Origin: Saturnia japonica
Taxonomy: Eukaryota > Arthropoda > Insecta > Lepidoptera > Saturniidae
Assembly (NCBI GenBank): GCA_033032175.1
Contig: CM065326.1
Coordinates: 10,186,001 to 10,250,000, forward strand
Direction of reading: 5' to 3'
Length of the DNA stretch: 64,000 nucleotides
The notes under the pieces are model-generated. The model was not told the origin of the DNA. It saw only the letters and a program-made list of their open reading frames with translations, and made no database searches. Made by a program: the position numbers and the translations under genes. Numbering within the stretch: position 1 is the first letter of the stretch; every line of letters begins with the position of its first letter. Positions 20,901 through 35,900 of the stretch are shown here, piece after piece.

Positions 20901-23900
20901 AAAAAAGATCGGATATTAAATCAAAAAATAGAAAGTATAATTTTTTTTTAAATACTAATATTTTAAAAGGAATGAGGAAGGAAAATAAGTGGTAGTAAGG
21001 TTTTTAAAATAAGTAAAGTTTAAGAATGAATATCGGAACTAATTTAATATTAGTGAGTTTCTTTTAAAAGTTTATAGCCACCACCATGTTTCTGAAAATA
21101 TTAAAATTTCCATTAACCTTCTTATCTTCTTCCACACAAGCTCTTCTTGTACAAGAGAAAGACTTGCCGTCAGGATTACACCGACACATGTTACAGTCCA
21201 GCTCGAAAACTTCATCAGGTTTACATTCTTTCTTTACCTCACGTAGTTTCTGTTATAGGTTATAAAAACTTACGTTTAAATAAATGAAAAATCTTATGCA
21301 TTCCTAAAACATTCGACTATTCCAAAAAGACTGTTTACCTTACCTAAAAAGCTGGTTTAAATTATGATCATTAGAAAAACAAATTTCCCGTTTTAAGAAG
21401 TTTCCATTGTAACAAAATATTCATTATTAATTTAAAATGAAATGTACAGTTAAGTAGCTGGCATGGGTGGCATCAGGGGTGGCAAATAACGCTTTTAGAG
21501 TGGAAAAAGTAAAATTGTGTTAACGTTTCAGGTGATGACAATTTTTTTAATATACCTTTTTCACGTTTTTAGTAGAGGGAGTAAAAATGCCCATCAATGA
21601 TAGCATTGTGAATTCTTTTTACTGAATTTAAAGTTGTATAAATTCAATTAAAAAAAACAGTAAAATGAATTTACATTATTAGCATTCAGCAACTATCTTC
21701 AGCATGTTCTCGGCACGCGAGATAAATTTTTTGGATTAACTTCTGAACAAGTGAAATCCAGAGTGGGCCACCCCAATCCCTACAGTACATATAATAATAT
21801 ATTTAAAAAAATAACCAACCAACTAAAAAATACAATTACATTAAAAATAATAAAAATTACAACCCCTGTTGTTTCAAGGTTTAAAGCAGCACAAAGCAGA
21901 TAAATAGGAAAATAAAAACAGAATTCCGTGAAATCCAATATACAACAGAAATATTTTAAATAGGCATCATTTGTAATTGAATAGATAAAAATATTATACA
22001 ATGCTGAAAGCCACCGCCCACCGCAACAATTAGTAGACAATATAGTCATGGAGTTTTATCAATTAACCTCAGCTGTCGGATCTCCAGATTCTATTTCGTC
22101 TGGCAACATTGGAACACAGATTCTTCTTGTGCAATAAAAACTTGTACCATCACCATTGCACCAACAAGTGTTGCAATCTTTGATGAACATACGGTTTGCG
22201 ACACACACGACTGATTTCGTCACATTTTTAGACGACTTTGCTACCTATGAAAACATTCCAAACTAACATAAAAATATTGAATTTAAAGTTATGGTTTACA
22301 TTTAAAATGTTAAGTGATATATTAATGGAAAATAATAAAACGTCTCTATAATATAAAATAATTTATTGAAAATTCTTGACTTTGGAAGTTATTTTCGTGT
22401 AGTATAATCCTAAATTTAGTTTAAGCTTTTGGATTGTCAATACTTCCCTTCGATATAGGAACAACGGGATTCATTTCCTGAAAATAATAATTAAATATAT
22501 ATTTATAGTTTCTAAACAAAATAAATACCATTTCATTCCCTGTTTCAAAAGAATCTTCCATCCATAAAGATGATAATGATTTGACAGTCGATGACGTCAT
22601 ATTAAACTATCACACAACGGCCAAAGGCAGTTAGCTATATAGTTGATCATGAAACGCAAAGAGATGGCGTAAGACACACACAAGTATCATCTTATGTGCG
22701 TATTAGCCTCCATTCAATTAAATACGAGTGTCATTTTAGCCTATAAATTATAACTCTGAAGTCCTTTACCCGTACCTGGTTACGGCCTTGAATGTTTTCA
22801 TTGATTTTAGTGTAGGAATCTATACAATGTAGTTGTAATTTGAAGTTCATTTATTTATTTGTTAAGTACAAGCGATATGTGGTGTATAGTAAGGAAAATG
22901 AAAGCGTACATTAAATTCATGGAAGACTTCGACATCTTTAGGCAAGGGACACGGTTTGTTCGTACAAGCGTAATCAGTACCAAGATCATTGCAATGACAA
23001 GCGTTGCAACTGACATAGAAAGTGTCCCGTGGTTTGCAGACCGAATGACTCTCCATATGATCTTCATCCTTTATGGAAAAAAAAAATTTAATTTAGTTAA
23101 TTTTTTTTTGTTGATCATTTTGATAGTCATTAATACCTTCCTGGGATGCTAAACTATGAAGTAATTTTGCCTTATTGGGTAATATTATGATAAGAATATC
23201 ATCTGTATATTTTTTAATGATTTCTTATTCCTTTTATTTAATGGCCATTTTATTCATCCACAGTTCTGCCAATGTCACGTGGTATTTTTTTTTTTCTAAT
23301 GATACTTGTAATATTTAAACACAGCACTGATAAGTTGGAGACTCCCTTGTTAAAATTGTCCAGAGAGCTTTTGTGGCAATTTAAAATGCATGTTCACTAT
23401 ATCATGTAAAATGCCACAAATATAACATAATATAGGATAAAAAAATATGCCTGTAGAACCGTACAACGATAGAAGTGAAAAGGGATGCGAATTGTCTGAA
23501 ATTTGTATTAGACATAAAATGTATAGCGTCTTTCTCCTTCTCTCTACGCTATATCTTTCTTCTCTCTCATGCAACGAAATGTGCCTGAGCGTGTCGTCTC
23601 CTTGAAATTTCACTCTCATTTCTCTTTGTGTTATCTAATCTAAGAACTTCTGCTTTAAAAGATAATGAATTTAAATAAAAACTACCATATAACAAATTAA
23701 GATCCCGCTAAAAACTTCTCTACCAATCTTAAACTGTCGTCAAACGTTAGGTAATAAAATTTAAGGAAAAACTTACACCATTGACTACGAAAACATCGAC
23801 ATCAGAATAAGGGTCGTCGGCGAAACACTCGTTTTGAGTACACGTATAACTTTGACCGCTTTGTGAACATTTGCAAGTGTTACACTCTACTTGGAACTCT

Positions 23901-26900
23901 TCGGATGGTCTGCATCGTATAGCACGACTCAGTTTGCGATTAAATCTTTTAAACTCTGAAATTTGTTCCTGAAAATATTCCATAGAACACTTATTATATC
24001 AGCCTTAAAATAAGAGATGATTATTGTACTTTGAATATTTAAAAATACATAGTTATTATGATGTACCGATAATTGGTATTGTAGGTATCCATCGACTTTT
24101 GAAATTTTTGTAAAAATGAATTTATTTGTCACACACAAAAGTATTTAAAAAAAATAAACATAAGAAAATAACAAAACATGTAAGAGTAAAACTAAAAATG
24201 TCCTACAGCGCTGATTTAAGACGATCAGCGTTTTGGCTGCAAGCTAATAGCATAATTTCAGTCTTGATGAAGTATTAGTAGAGTTGATAGAACTACATCG
24301 AAACTGTTAACTGACTCAGTCAGCTTGCGATCTATGTGAAGTTTTAAATCAGTTTCATCGTTTACATCAGAAAAACACAAATCAAGCAAATTTGTTTCTT
24401 TATTTTTTAACTATGGATCGGCTTGTGTTTGACCACTATCTCGCCTGATTGTGACTGATGATGTGTTTTACGATGGAGCACGCTTACCTAGTCGACAAAT
24501 TTTAAACTGAGTCGTCGGGCAATAAATATCACTGTGAGAATGTGCACGCAATGCAAGCCGTTATCGATACTTAGCTACCTGCGCACGCGGGGTCGATGCG
24601 TCATCGTGACCTTCATTAGCACTCTGACTCCTGATTGGTCATTACGAGTAAGGGTTGTTGTTTTTCTATAAATATAAATTTTTTTGTTATGACACTCATT
24701 ACATTTCTTACACTTCGTTACGCAATACGCACAATGGCGAATTTATTTTCTAACGTGGTTTTGAAGAAGTTAAATGGTGACATCAACGCTCAAACTCGTT
24801 CCGTGTTCCTGTTTTTAAAAGAATTGAAAACTGCCGCGAGAAAAAAACTTGTCTCAATTTTTATATTCCACGAAAGGTTGCAGCACTGATTTATGGAGTT
24901 AGTAGATTTGATCGAATAAAAACCGAGGTATCACAGGCAGGCAACCCGAATATACCAAGAGCAAATTATAAGAAGACAGCGACTGTCAGCATCTAATCTA
25001 GCACTAATCTAGATAGCTTTGATGTCAGCGTAATAAACCGTACCATTGATTCATTTTATGACAACGGAGAATATCCATCGGGGGATGACAGGAAGATAAC
25101 ACAGATGGGGAAGATACGGATGAAGATTTTTGAAGAACTAAGATATATACCAAGAAAAGATAAAAACGGCCCTTTTCTGGGCCACATTACGATCTATACA
25201 ATTTGTCTATGATTACGTCGAAAAAGCATTTTATCTCACAAATTAAAAACTTTTATTTTCAGATAGCGAAAAATTATTCCTATTAATACTTAACATAATT
25301 TAGCATATCGATCGTACCTATCCCGTTATCGATATGCACCTCTACAATTCTTACGCACATCACTACACCTAACCATAAGACCTGTAAGTGCGAGCGAAAC
25401 CGACAGATAAATATGATTTATGACCCGAAGCCTTAGTTCATAATGCGTTGACTATAGAAGGTACTTATTCACTCGAGACTTGAAGATGCCTAGGTTGTTA
25501 TTATCGGGAAATACAAAAACTGGCAAAGTGTTCCACTCTTTAGCGGTGCGCATTATAAATGTGCTAGCAAAACACTTTGTGTGAATTGGTGGAATATTTA
25601 CCATAAATCGATGACGCTTCGCCGTGTCTCTCGTCGTCTGATGATGGAAAAGGGATGGGGAATTAAGTTGTGCAATTCCACCGCATACTCGCCGAAATGT
25701 ATCCGGTAAAAAATCGATAAACTGGCAACTTTACGCCGATGTTCAAGGCTCTGCAGCCTTACCTCAACTAACGAACCTTTGCCAATGAGTTTTTGGTACA
25801 CCTCTCAATTGCCTGCAATGCGTCAAGTTGGTACTTGGCCGATCCGTCCCAAAGATGAGAGCAATACTCCATGAACGATCGGACTTGCGATTGATATAGA
25901 TCAAGCAGCGAAGTACCGTCTCATCTTTGCAAGGATACCTAGTTTTTGGCAGCTAATTGAGCTTTATACTCAATGAAGGAGAACAAAATTGAGGATTGAA
26001 TACATCGTAACACCTAGAAATTCCAGATTGTCCGTTATCGGAATGAACACATCTCTGAAAGTAGGAGTTAGTCTAAAAGTTATAATGGTACCGCATTAGG
26101 ACTACATCACAAACAAATAGCTAGCTTGCAGTAAGTGTGCAAGCGTTCAAACTCAGTTGACAATTTCGAAGCAGTTATGTCAACTAAAGTGCTAGCTAAA
26201 GTGGTAGTTGGCAGGTCACATCTGTAGAAGAACCGATAACCAAAAGAGTAGAAGAGTTCTTGAGTGGAGACCATGTCTTGGCAAATGTAGGACGCCTTCA
26301 AACCAGATGAAGCAAAGACTTGTGGAAAGCGAGAGATCGGATCCGGTGGCGAATTTTGGGAGAGGACTATGTCCGGTAATGGACTTCTATAGACTGATGA
26401 TTATATAAACTCTACTAAAACCGCATACGATCTGCAACTATATAGATAGCTTGTAGGCGAAATGCAGATCGTCTGTCATTACAGACCACGGCTAAACTCG
26501 GCGCCATATTTGAACCATATTATCAATTCATTTTATTTTATTTGTAATATACCTATATTTTTTACTATCTTATCTTTGATATTTTAAAAATAAAATATTA
26601 TAAGAATTTTAAGTAATTAAATATTATGTACTTACCACAAATTTAAGTACTTTCACCAACCAACCAACACTTAAATGATAATGAAAACACATAAATGAAC
26701 ATGAGAGACAAGTCTTCATGAAATGTGTGCAATTTTACCGAAACCAAACTGAATTTTTAATTTAGAAACCATTATCAATAAATAACGGCTTTTAAAAATG
26801 AAATATTGCCTATCTAGAAATTACGCCGAAATTTTAATTTTTTATTAATATGTTTGGATTATTCTATTTTGTAATATTTTGTTTGTAGCTGATTCTCACG

Positions 26901-29900
26901 CCCAAATGAAATACGAAATAGAAATCTATATAAATAATTGAAAACGATTAGACTGATTTGGCTAATTCTTTTCTTAGAATGTTAGTCCGAATAAAGTTTT
27001 TAGGGAACCAACAGTTACCGGGAAAAATTAAAAATTTAGGAAAAACTGAAATTGCTTTTTTACTGGATTTTTTATGAGCTCGAGAACATAACTCACGATT
27101 CGATCGATACTCGTATAAAATCAAAAGCGGTAATGTGGGTCTGACCGGTAATTTGATTCGATCAGACCTACATTTATTTTATACGACTCAAATGTTAATT
27201 GCAATAAAATAGTATTATCAAATCAATTTCGATTATAAAAAAAGAACGCAAAATTACGATGACACAGTCGTTGTACGGAGATGACGTCGATCGACGTGAG
27301 TTCGAAACCCTGTAATGACGCTGCGCTTTTGGTGAAGCAAAATATCATGATGAAAGCATAGCATAATGGCACCTTCTAAAAAGGACTTTAAATCCATAAT
27401 AGATTAATATCATGGGTGCCGGTGAAAATTTAGTAAATAAATGAGTACTGAATTACAAAAATGTCTTTAACTTTTACGTTTAATTGACACTTCAACTTAT
27501 GTCGTCCTTAACCCATGGGTAAGATGAAAATTGTAATAGAAAATATCACAGTTAATTATGGTATGAAAACAATTAAATCATGACATTACGAATTATGTTT
27601 ATTTTTAGCACAATAAAAAGTGTAAATTATTTTAAATAACACTCACAGGATTCGTGATAGGTTTGGTTCCAGAGTTCTTTTCTTCGTCGGCAAAATCTGA
27701 AAACATATATGTAGTTATTAAAATCATCAAGCAGATTAAATACGAAATTTGCAATACATACTATAATATTGTAAAGCCCAAATTGCTTGTTTGTCTGAAC
27801 GCGATTATTTCTGTAACTAACTGTCAGATCTTAAACAATGTTCTTGCAATAGATAACTTATTTATAGAGGAAGGTTATATATACTCTATATAACTTCACG
27901 CTGCGACTCTAAGAAGCGGAGCAATAACCATGAATGTCAAGCAATCTGGAAAGCTGTAGATAACTACGGGAATTGAGAACAACGTTCGGCTACACGGGTG
28001 CGTTATAGATGGCGAGTTGGAATAAATTTAACAGCTATTTTTTTAATATCTTCTAAGAGTAGAAAAGGAAAGAAAGACTTTTATGAGAAAGCAGAATTTA
28101 AACTGCTCACTGCCAAGTATAATTTGTTTCTTAGAATTTTGCAAGAGCTATTGTAAGAACTAGTAACGGCTAAATCAGCCATCTTTTAAATTTGATTCTG
28201 TAAAAGGCATATTTAATGAATAACTATGAAAACAGTTTCTATTTGTCCCACTGTTGGGATAAATGGCCTTTTGCTAAGGGAAAGCAAGGGATTAATCACA
28301 ACGCTAGTTTTGGCGTTTTGGTGAATTCAAATATCAAGAAACGCACAGTTTTGTATATTTCCCACATATGATGGTACTACTAGAATATATCTCAAGCGAT
28401 CAGGTTTCTTCACCATGTTTTCTTCACCGTCGGTCAATAGTGTTACCAAATTCAAATTAGTAAATATACGTGAATTGTACATGCCGGGGCTCGAACCTGC
28501 GGACACTGAATCGATATCCCGCCGATATAAACCATTATACCGCAGCGACTACACGCGACCTAGATTGTTTTAATGTATTTTGGAATAAAAACACTAAATA
28601 AAATAAAATTATTCATAATTTCTCCATGTCCTTTTAAATACATCCATTCAGTCAAAAGACATCCGCTATTAGACATAGGCCAAAGGTCAAGACAACTACT
28701 GATCGCGTCCAGTGGCTTCCTGAAACCTTCCATGGCCAGTGTGTATTGCTAATGATAACATATGGTACTAAGACATGCTTACTAACAATGGGCCTGATAA
28801 GAAAACTCAAGGTTACTCAAAAGGCAATAGAGAAGGCTATGCTCGGAGTTTCTCTGCGTGATAGAATCAGAGATGAGAAGATCACATAGCTCTCAGAATT
28901 GCTAGACTTAAGAGGTAGTGTGTGGGCCACATCACTCGTAGAATGAATGACCCAAAAGACCTTTTAAATATAATAATTATGATGATGATGAACTTCAGAC
29001 CGATTTTGGCCACAGCGACCGTGTCAATTCCGACGTTCATGAGCTCAGATGTGATATGCGGACATGCACGGACACCATTTATATATGTGCAATTGTCTGC
29101 CACTGTTGGTTGGTCTTTCAATTGATTGCGTTTGGCATCAAGCACATCACGACGATATACTTCACGGCTTGAACCTTCGTCGCAATTAAAGATATCCAAT
29201 CCTGACCTTTGGTAGCCTGATGTTCCAATTGCGAGGGCTTTATGCCACACTTTTTCATGTGAGGCTTTATATCTGAGATGTTGCCCGCTCTGTTTGCGCT
29301 TGCCATTCTCGAGCTCAGAGTTAAAGATATGCTTTGCCACTCGCTATGCGTGATATACGATCGCACCACCGAAGCTGTTGCTGCATTAAATAAGCCTCAA
29401 TGTCACATACATTAGCTTGTCGTAGCGCTTCGGTGTTCCGCATACGATCAGACCAAGTGGAATTGGTCTAACGTGAGGATGTGATGGCGCTAAACATTCC
29501 ACGTTTCCTAGGAGTATAAGGGATATATGTAACTATGTCAAATTTCACAGAATAAACCACCATTTATGTTAACACTTACCAGTAATACTGACGCATTCCA
29601 TTTTAGTACACATAGGTTTTCCACTTCTGCACCAACAAGTGTTGCAAACATTCTTCCACGTCGTGTCCGGAGCACAACTCATTATCGGATCTGGAAATAA
29701 CCACATCTATAATTATTATAAGTCTACATAAATGGAAACCTTTTCCCCGGTAGTTCGTAACATACAACAAAGCTGGCAAACAAGTATTCGGTCTGCCTGA
29801 TTGTAAGAGGCCGACGTAGTCTATGGATGCTTATAATACCATACTTAGCTATAACGAACGCGTTGCCGAGCTTGAACCATAACTCAAAGAGCTCTGGAAA

Positions 29901-32900
29901 TCATGGAACACAACACTAGGTTATTTGGCTACGATCTTCTGTAGGGTGGAGGTATACCATCAGTCGGACTGCCTCAAGTAGAGAGACGTCTTCAAAGAAA
30001 TTTCTCTGTGCCCCACCTCACTTTTGTTACTGGTACTGCTCTGGATAAGTTGCTATTCTTGGATATTTTGTAATCATGTATATAGTTTATTTAATATTTG
30101 CCTACATCGTGTAATGGTTTCACTCCACATACCATCATGTTTTAATAGTTATTTGGTCAATTATGGCTAATTATTGTATTTCGCTTAAGGCGCTTAGCGA
30201 CGATTTCCAACTTGGCTTAAGCACTTAAAAATGCTTTAGCACCTTTTAAAAAGTAACAGATACTTATAGTCCGCCAAGTTCGTACGTGACCGTCCTCTAT
30301 GGCAACAGACGTTGGCGGGGACGAGGTAACACGATATTACGTCATTGTACTACACAATACACTAATTAAATAATTACCTACTGCCGTTGGGGCAGGGCTA
30401 CCCTCTGAAAGCTCTGACTGTGTTTCTTGAGTTTCCTACTTACGTATTTGCTATATTTAATATTTGATAAGTATATTTTATTGTCATTATTATAATCTTT
30501 ATACCAAGATATATTACTGCAAATGTAAGTTTCCATTTAAATTATTTCTACTTGGGTTTTATTACTAGCTTCAAAATATAATGCCTAAAAGAAAAAAAAG
30601 AACATACCACGTTCGTCTCCCACACATAATGCACGAGTGCACACTGCCATTCCGTTATCATTGCACCTGCAAGTGTTGCATTGGCTTCTCCAAGAGCTAC
30701 CCGGCGCACATTCCTTACCACTAAGTGGCTCAAACTTCTTCGGAACTGAAAATAATTTCATAGACAAAATTATTTTAACATCTATGGTATGTAGGTATCT
30801 GTAAAATTTAAATATATTTCGATAAATTTACTAATAGTATAGGATCCCGCTATAGAACGACCTTCACACGGCTGGTTAATGGATGAAAAGTATTTTATAT
30901 AAAATTAAATATGTCAATAAATATATCGCAAATGGGTGACTAAAAAAATTTAGTCCAGAATATAATTAATTAACAATTTAAAAAAATTCTTTTTTAAACA
31001 TTTCACTGGTTTGGTTTATAGACAACTTCCATACCAATCGAAAGTATGAAGCCTATAGAATATGCAAACGTTAGGTTGACTATTTTTTTCCCCGTCACAA
31101 CTCTTGGGTAGGCAGCTATAAACAGGTAAGTCGATACTAGTAACTTGCACTGGTCTGGTTAATGAATTAAAGTTAAGTTAAAATAAAGATTATTTTATTA
31201 CGAACACGGTGGTATAGGGTTGTCTGCGAAAAATTAGTCCAGACTTCCGGTTGTCGAATTTTAAAAAGTGTAATATTGCTGCGAGTGAATACATACGACA
31301 AAGAGCTCCTAGCGGACCATCCTATGCAAAAGAAAAGGAAACTGCATTGCAGCTGTGTGTAGTTCGTCCACTGAATGAAAAAGAGTGCGCATGATATTTA
31401 AATTTTATTATTACAACACATTTTTTTGCCAAAAACACAACATCCTTATTATACAGAAATTTCGAAGCCACTGGTTCGACTCCCAAACAGAAGCCTGCGG
31501 GACGTCCAAGGTCAACAAGAACGGAAGACACAATTAAACAATTTAGAGCTTCAGTTCAACGTAATCCTGGTCTATCGACTCGCAAGCGAACAGCTGAACT
31601 TGTGGTGTCCAGAACATCTTTGCGTCGCATTTTGTTGAAAGATTTGAATTTGTGTTTGAAAATTCAACTTGTGAAGGAATTACTGCCAAATGACCTAATT
31701 TTACGACGAGCTTTTGTTGAAACAATGTTGGAACGCTTTCAGAGTTTCAACAATATTCTGTTCTCCGACGAAGCCCATTTTCACTTAAATGGGCATGTCA
31801 ATAAACAGAATTGCCGTTACTAGGCTGCAGAGCCCACGTGCAAAACATCAAAATCTTCTGCATTCGCCGAAAGTAAACGTTTGGGCGGATATATCAGCAC
31901 ACGGAATTATCGGACCCTATTTCTTTGAAAATCAACAAAGGCAATCTGTCACTGTAAATTCCGACCGATACATAGCCATGTTAAGGGATTTTTTCTTTCC
32001 GCAACTGTAACAGTTTGAAGCCTATAATCGTGCGACATGGTTTCAACAAGATGGTGCGATATTCCATACATATAATGCTTCGTTGACGGCCGTAAACGAG
32101 ATGTTTGCTGGGAAACTGATATCGCGCCGACGTGACATTGCATGGCCGCCTAGCAGTCCGGATCTAACGCCACCGGACTTTTTCATGTGGGGATACCTGA
32201 AAAGTGGAGTCTACTCCAATAACCCAGTCACAATTAACCAGTTGAAGATAAATATCCGAGAAAAAATGGCAGCTATTCCTCGCGCAATAGCTCAGTGAAT
32301 TTTTACCAATTTGAGGTTCAGAATCGAGGAATGTTTGCAGCGGGATGGTGCCCACCTGAATGATATAATTTTTAAGAAATAAATTTCCCAGATGTCTATT
32401 TTAATTGAAATAAAGATATGTATGTGTATTGTATTTAATTTTTATTATTATTTTTAAAATTCGCAAATCTTTCTGGCCCACCTGTATATATGTATTTTTT
32501 ATTTGATGATAAATTTTTGCTTTGTATATTTTTATTTTGTCTGCTGATAAAATAAATAAAATTTGCAAGATTAGTATTATATATTCATCACTATTACTTT
32601 TACATTTACTAAAGATGTTATACACTTTAATATCATATAAAATATATACACACATAATATTATATAATTTATTTACTAAAAAAATAAATTAAAAATCATT
32701 CTTCTATTTTAATACTATGTTTTCTATTTTAATATTAGGCTACTCCAAAATGATGCACAGTATTTATGAGTCTATCGTTATCCTTTTCATTTTCACGGAC
32801 AAATAGCATGCGCACTGTCTTTCATTCAATGGACGAATTACACACAGCTGCAATGTTGTGTCCTCTTCTATCGCATGGGATGGATCGCGTGGAGCTCTCT

Positions 32901-35900
32901 GTCGTACGTATTCACTCGCAGCAATATTTCACTTTTCGACAACCGGAAGTTTGGACTGATTTTTCGCAGACAACCCTATACCACCGTGTTCGTAATGAAA
33001 TAATCTTAATTTTAACTTAACTTTAATTCATTAATAAGACCAGTGCAAGTTACTGGTATCGTTTTACCTGTTTATACCTGCCTACCCAAGAGTTGTCACG
33101 GGAAAAAAGTCAGCCTAACGTTTGCATATTCTATAGGCTTTTCATACTTTCGATTGGTATGGAAGTTGTCCATTAACCAAACCAGTGAAATGTTTAAAAA
33201 AAATTTTTTTTTTAATGTTAATTAATCATATTCTGGACAAAATTTTTTTAGTCAACCCATTTGCGATATATTTATTGACATATTTAATTTGATATAAAAT
33301 ACTTTTCATCCATTAACCAGCTCGGTGAAGGTCGTTCTATAGCGGGATCTTAGACTATAAGAAAGACGAAAAAAGAAGTATGTACCTACGTAACCAATAA
33401 CTTAAAATGATAAGGTATTTTAACCCGATATATGTTTTTCTTTTTATACCTTGAAGTTAGCCAGCAAGCGTACGGTACGCCTGATGGTAAGCGGTCACCA
33501 CAACCTATGAACGCTTTCAACGCCAGAAGCATCACATGTGCGTTGCCGAACCAGTTCATTCAATTTATCTAGTACCGTAAAAACTCTTCTTTGAATCTGT
33601 AAACTCGACATGAAGAAAACCTTTTGCTATTTTTAACCCCCGACTCAAAAAGAGAGGTGTTATAATTTTAACGGGTGTATCTTTGTATCTGTGTGTCCGT
33701 CTGTGGCATCGTAACTCCTAAACGGCTGAACAGATTTTGATTTAGTTTTTCTTATTTGAGAAGTGACTTCACCGAGAGTGTTCTTAGCTATAATACAAGA
33801 AAATCTCTCCAGCCGTTTGAAGGTTATCAGCTCTTTTCTAGTTTTTTCTGTTACTTCAATGATATTAAAATAAAATGGTAAACTTGACCTTGGTGACCTT
33901 GGTACTGCAGAATCTAGATTCTGTAGGACACCTAACTCCTCGCCAACTTAAAGGAGAGATATCGTGTTTGGGCTTATTAGCATGGTCTCAATGAATAGGT
34001 TACTTAAGTCGGGATTTTTTTAATTTTCAATTCTTGCATTTTTGATTGTTAATGCAATGAAAAAGGCCTATAAGTACTTAACTTTGGTTAGAAACTGGCT
34101 GAATGAGAATAACTATAATTAGCGACTCTTGAGATGACGCAAAGTGACTTAAGTTTAAGTTACGTTTTTTTTTTTTTAAGTTTTTTTTTCTCTTTACATA
34201 AGGGGATTTTACACTTGGTGTATCCCAGCCCTATCACAGCATACCTAAATTCAGCAATTAAAAAAAAAAAAATTCTACAGCAAATAAACTACTAACTAAA
34301 TAGAAAATACTACATACTTTTCTCCCTAAAAACGTAAATTAAAAAATAATACAGATATTGATAATGCCGTTACGGGTATTCCTCTTTAATCATTTAATTA
34401 ATAGCAAAAAATTAATATCAAGGTAATTTACCTGCATCTTCCTCTGGTATGCACTTCGAGCCGCGGTATTTTTGGCCAGGCGGACATGGTGGGTAGGGTA
34501 CAGCTGTAAATAAATATTTTAGTTATTATAATGGTCATTTATGTTTCTACTGGTCAAGCGTTCACACATAACAGGTTACGCTGCTCGCTTACAATCAAGC
34601 GTATAAAAAAATATACACAAGAAATTAAAATAAAAAATATTCTGTTCTATTTAGGCCTTAAGAAGGCAACTATGAAAGATAACAACACAACTACCGGTTC
34701 GGAAAACATCCCAGTCATGATTGCGAAGAGCTGGCAAGAAACTCAATAGGGGTACCAAATATTTAAAAAAAAAACGCTTTAATTGTATTGTTTACAGTTG
34801 TTATCATCTTTAATGGAGGTACAGATGTCACTTCCAGACATCACCATCATTCACATAATAATCCAACCTATTTTAAAAGAGATTGTGGTATCAAAATAAA
34901 AAAAAAACTTTATTCAATTTAAGCCCTAAGAAGACACTTATGAACGTCAAACACTACTGCAGGTTCGGAAAATATCCCAGACATCGAGAAGAACCGGTAA
35001 GAAATTCGATCGGGTTTATCTTTTTCTTTTTACAACTATACAAAAGTGTTAATAACATAACATATAATCACGCCTATATTCCCCGAAGGGTTAGGCAGAG
35101 GTGGACTAATTGTACATCCACAGTTCGCTGAGTATGTTTTTAGGCCCCATGTAATAGGGGGCGAGCCTATTGCCATTAATCGGGCACGAAACCAAACTCC
35201 GAGCTGTTACTAAGAATTTCATAGGAAAATCCCAATAACACTTTGCTCGACCTGGGATTCGAATCCAGGACCTCGCTCATAGCAGTCGCGCTTACGACCA
35301 CTAGGCTAACGAGGCAGTTAATATATAACAATAATAATAGTTAAGCATATATGGGCAACAACCAGCCCGCGGGACATTTTAAAAAAACTCAATAAAAAAA
35401 ATTACATTAGGTACTTATACCCACGGGAGTGACAGTGAGGCGGCAGACAGACTTTGATGTTTGTCGCCTCACTCTTTGATAATCGCGGCCACTCGGCTTG
35501 CTCGATCAAATTCTTTGAGGTTTGCCGCCTCACGGGCGACACATCAAAAGATTTATTGTTTTTCAATTATTCTAAACTAATTTATTCCAGATTATTCCTT
35601 CATTTTGCCTGTATACGCGGGTAGATGGCACGAACGTTAGTTCAGTTCTATTTGAGCTACCGAGGTGATAACTTGGACAATCGATATCCTAGCGAACTGC
35701 TCGAGCCGTTAACTTGCTTTCTGACTTTGTGTGCAACTTGAGTGGTTACTAACTATAGTTTGTTATTAAGTTTATTGAACGAAAAGTAGATACAGAGGGT
35801 CGTCAGTTTCAAGAAAAATGGACTGAAGAATTCTTTTTTATCTTGCACAATGGTAAGCCTATTTGTTTGCTGTGTAATGAATCCATTTCAGTAATGAAAG

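Noticed and set aside
22855..23152. Plus- and minus-strand frames of 70-97 codons over pacifastin exon 7
   Set aside because: They are alternative frames of the exon and its intron flanks; only the six-cysteine frame is conserved in type.
26107..26301. 64-codon minus-strand frame
   Set aside because: Antisense to an RTE LINE fragment.
28490..28560. tRNA gene on the minus strand
   Set aside because: Pol III boxes only; the adjoining body has the tracts of a lepidopteran SINE.
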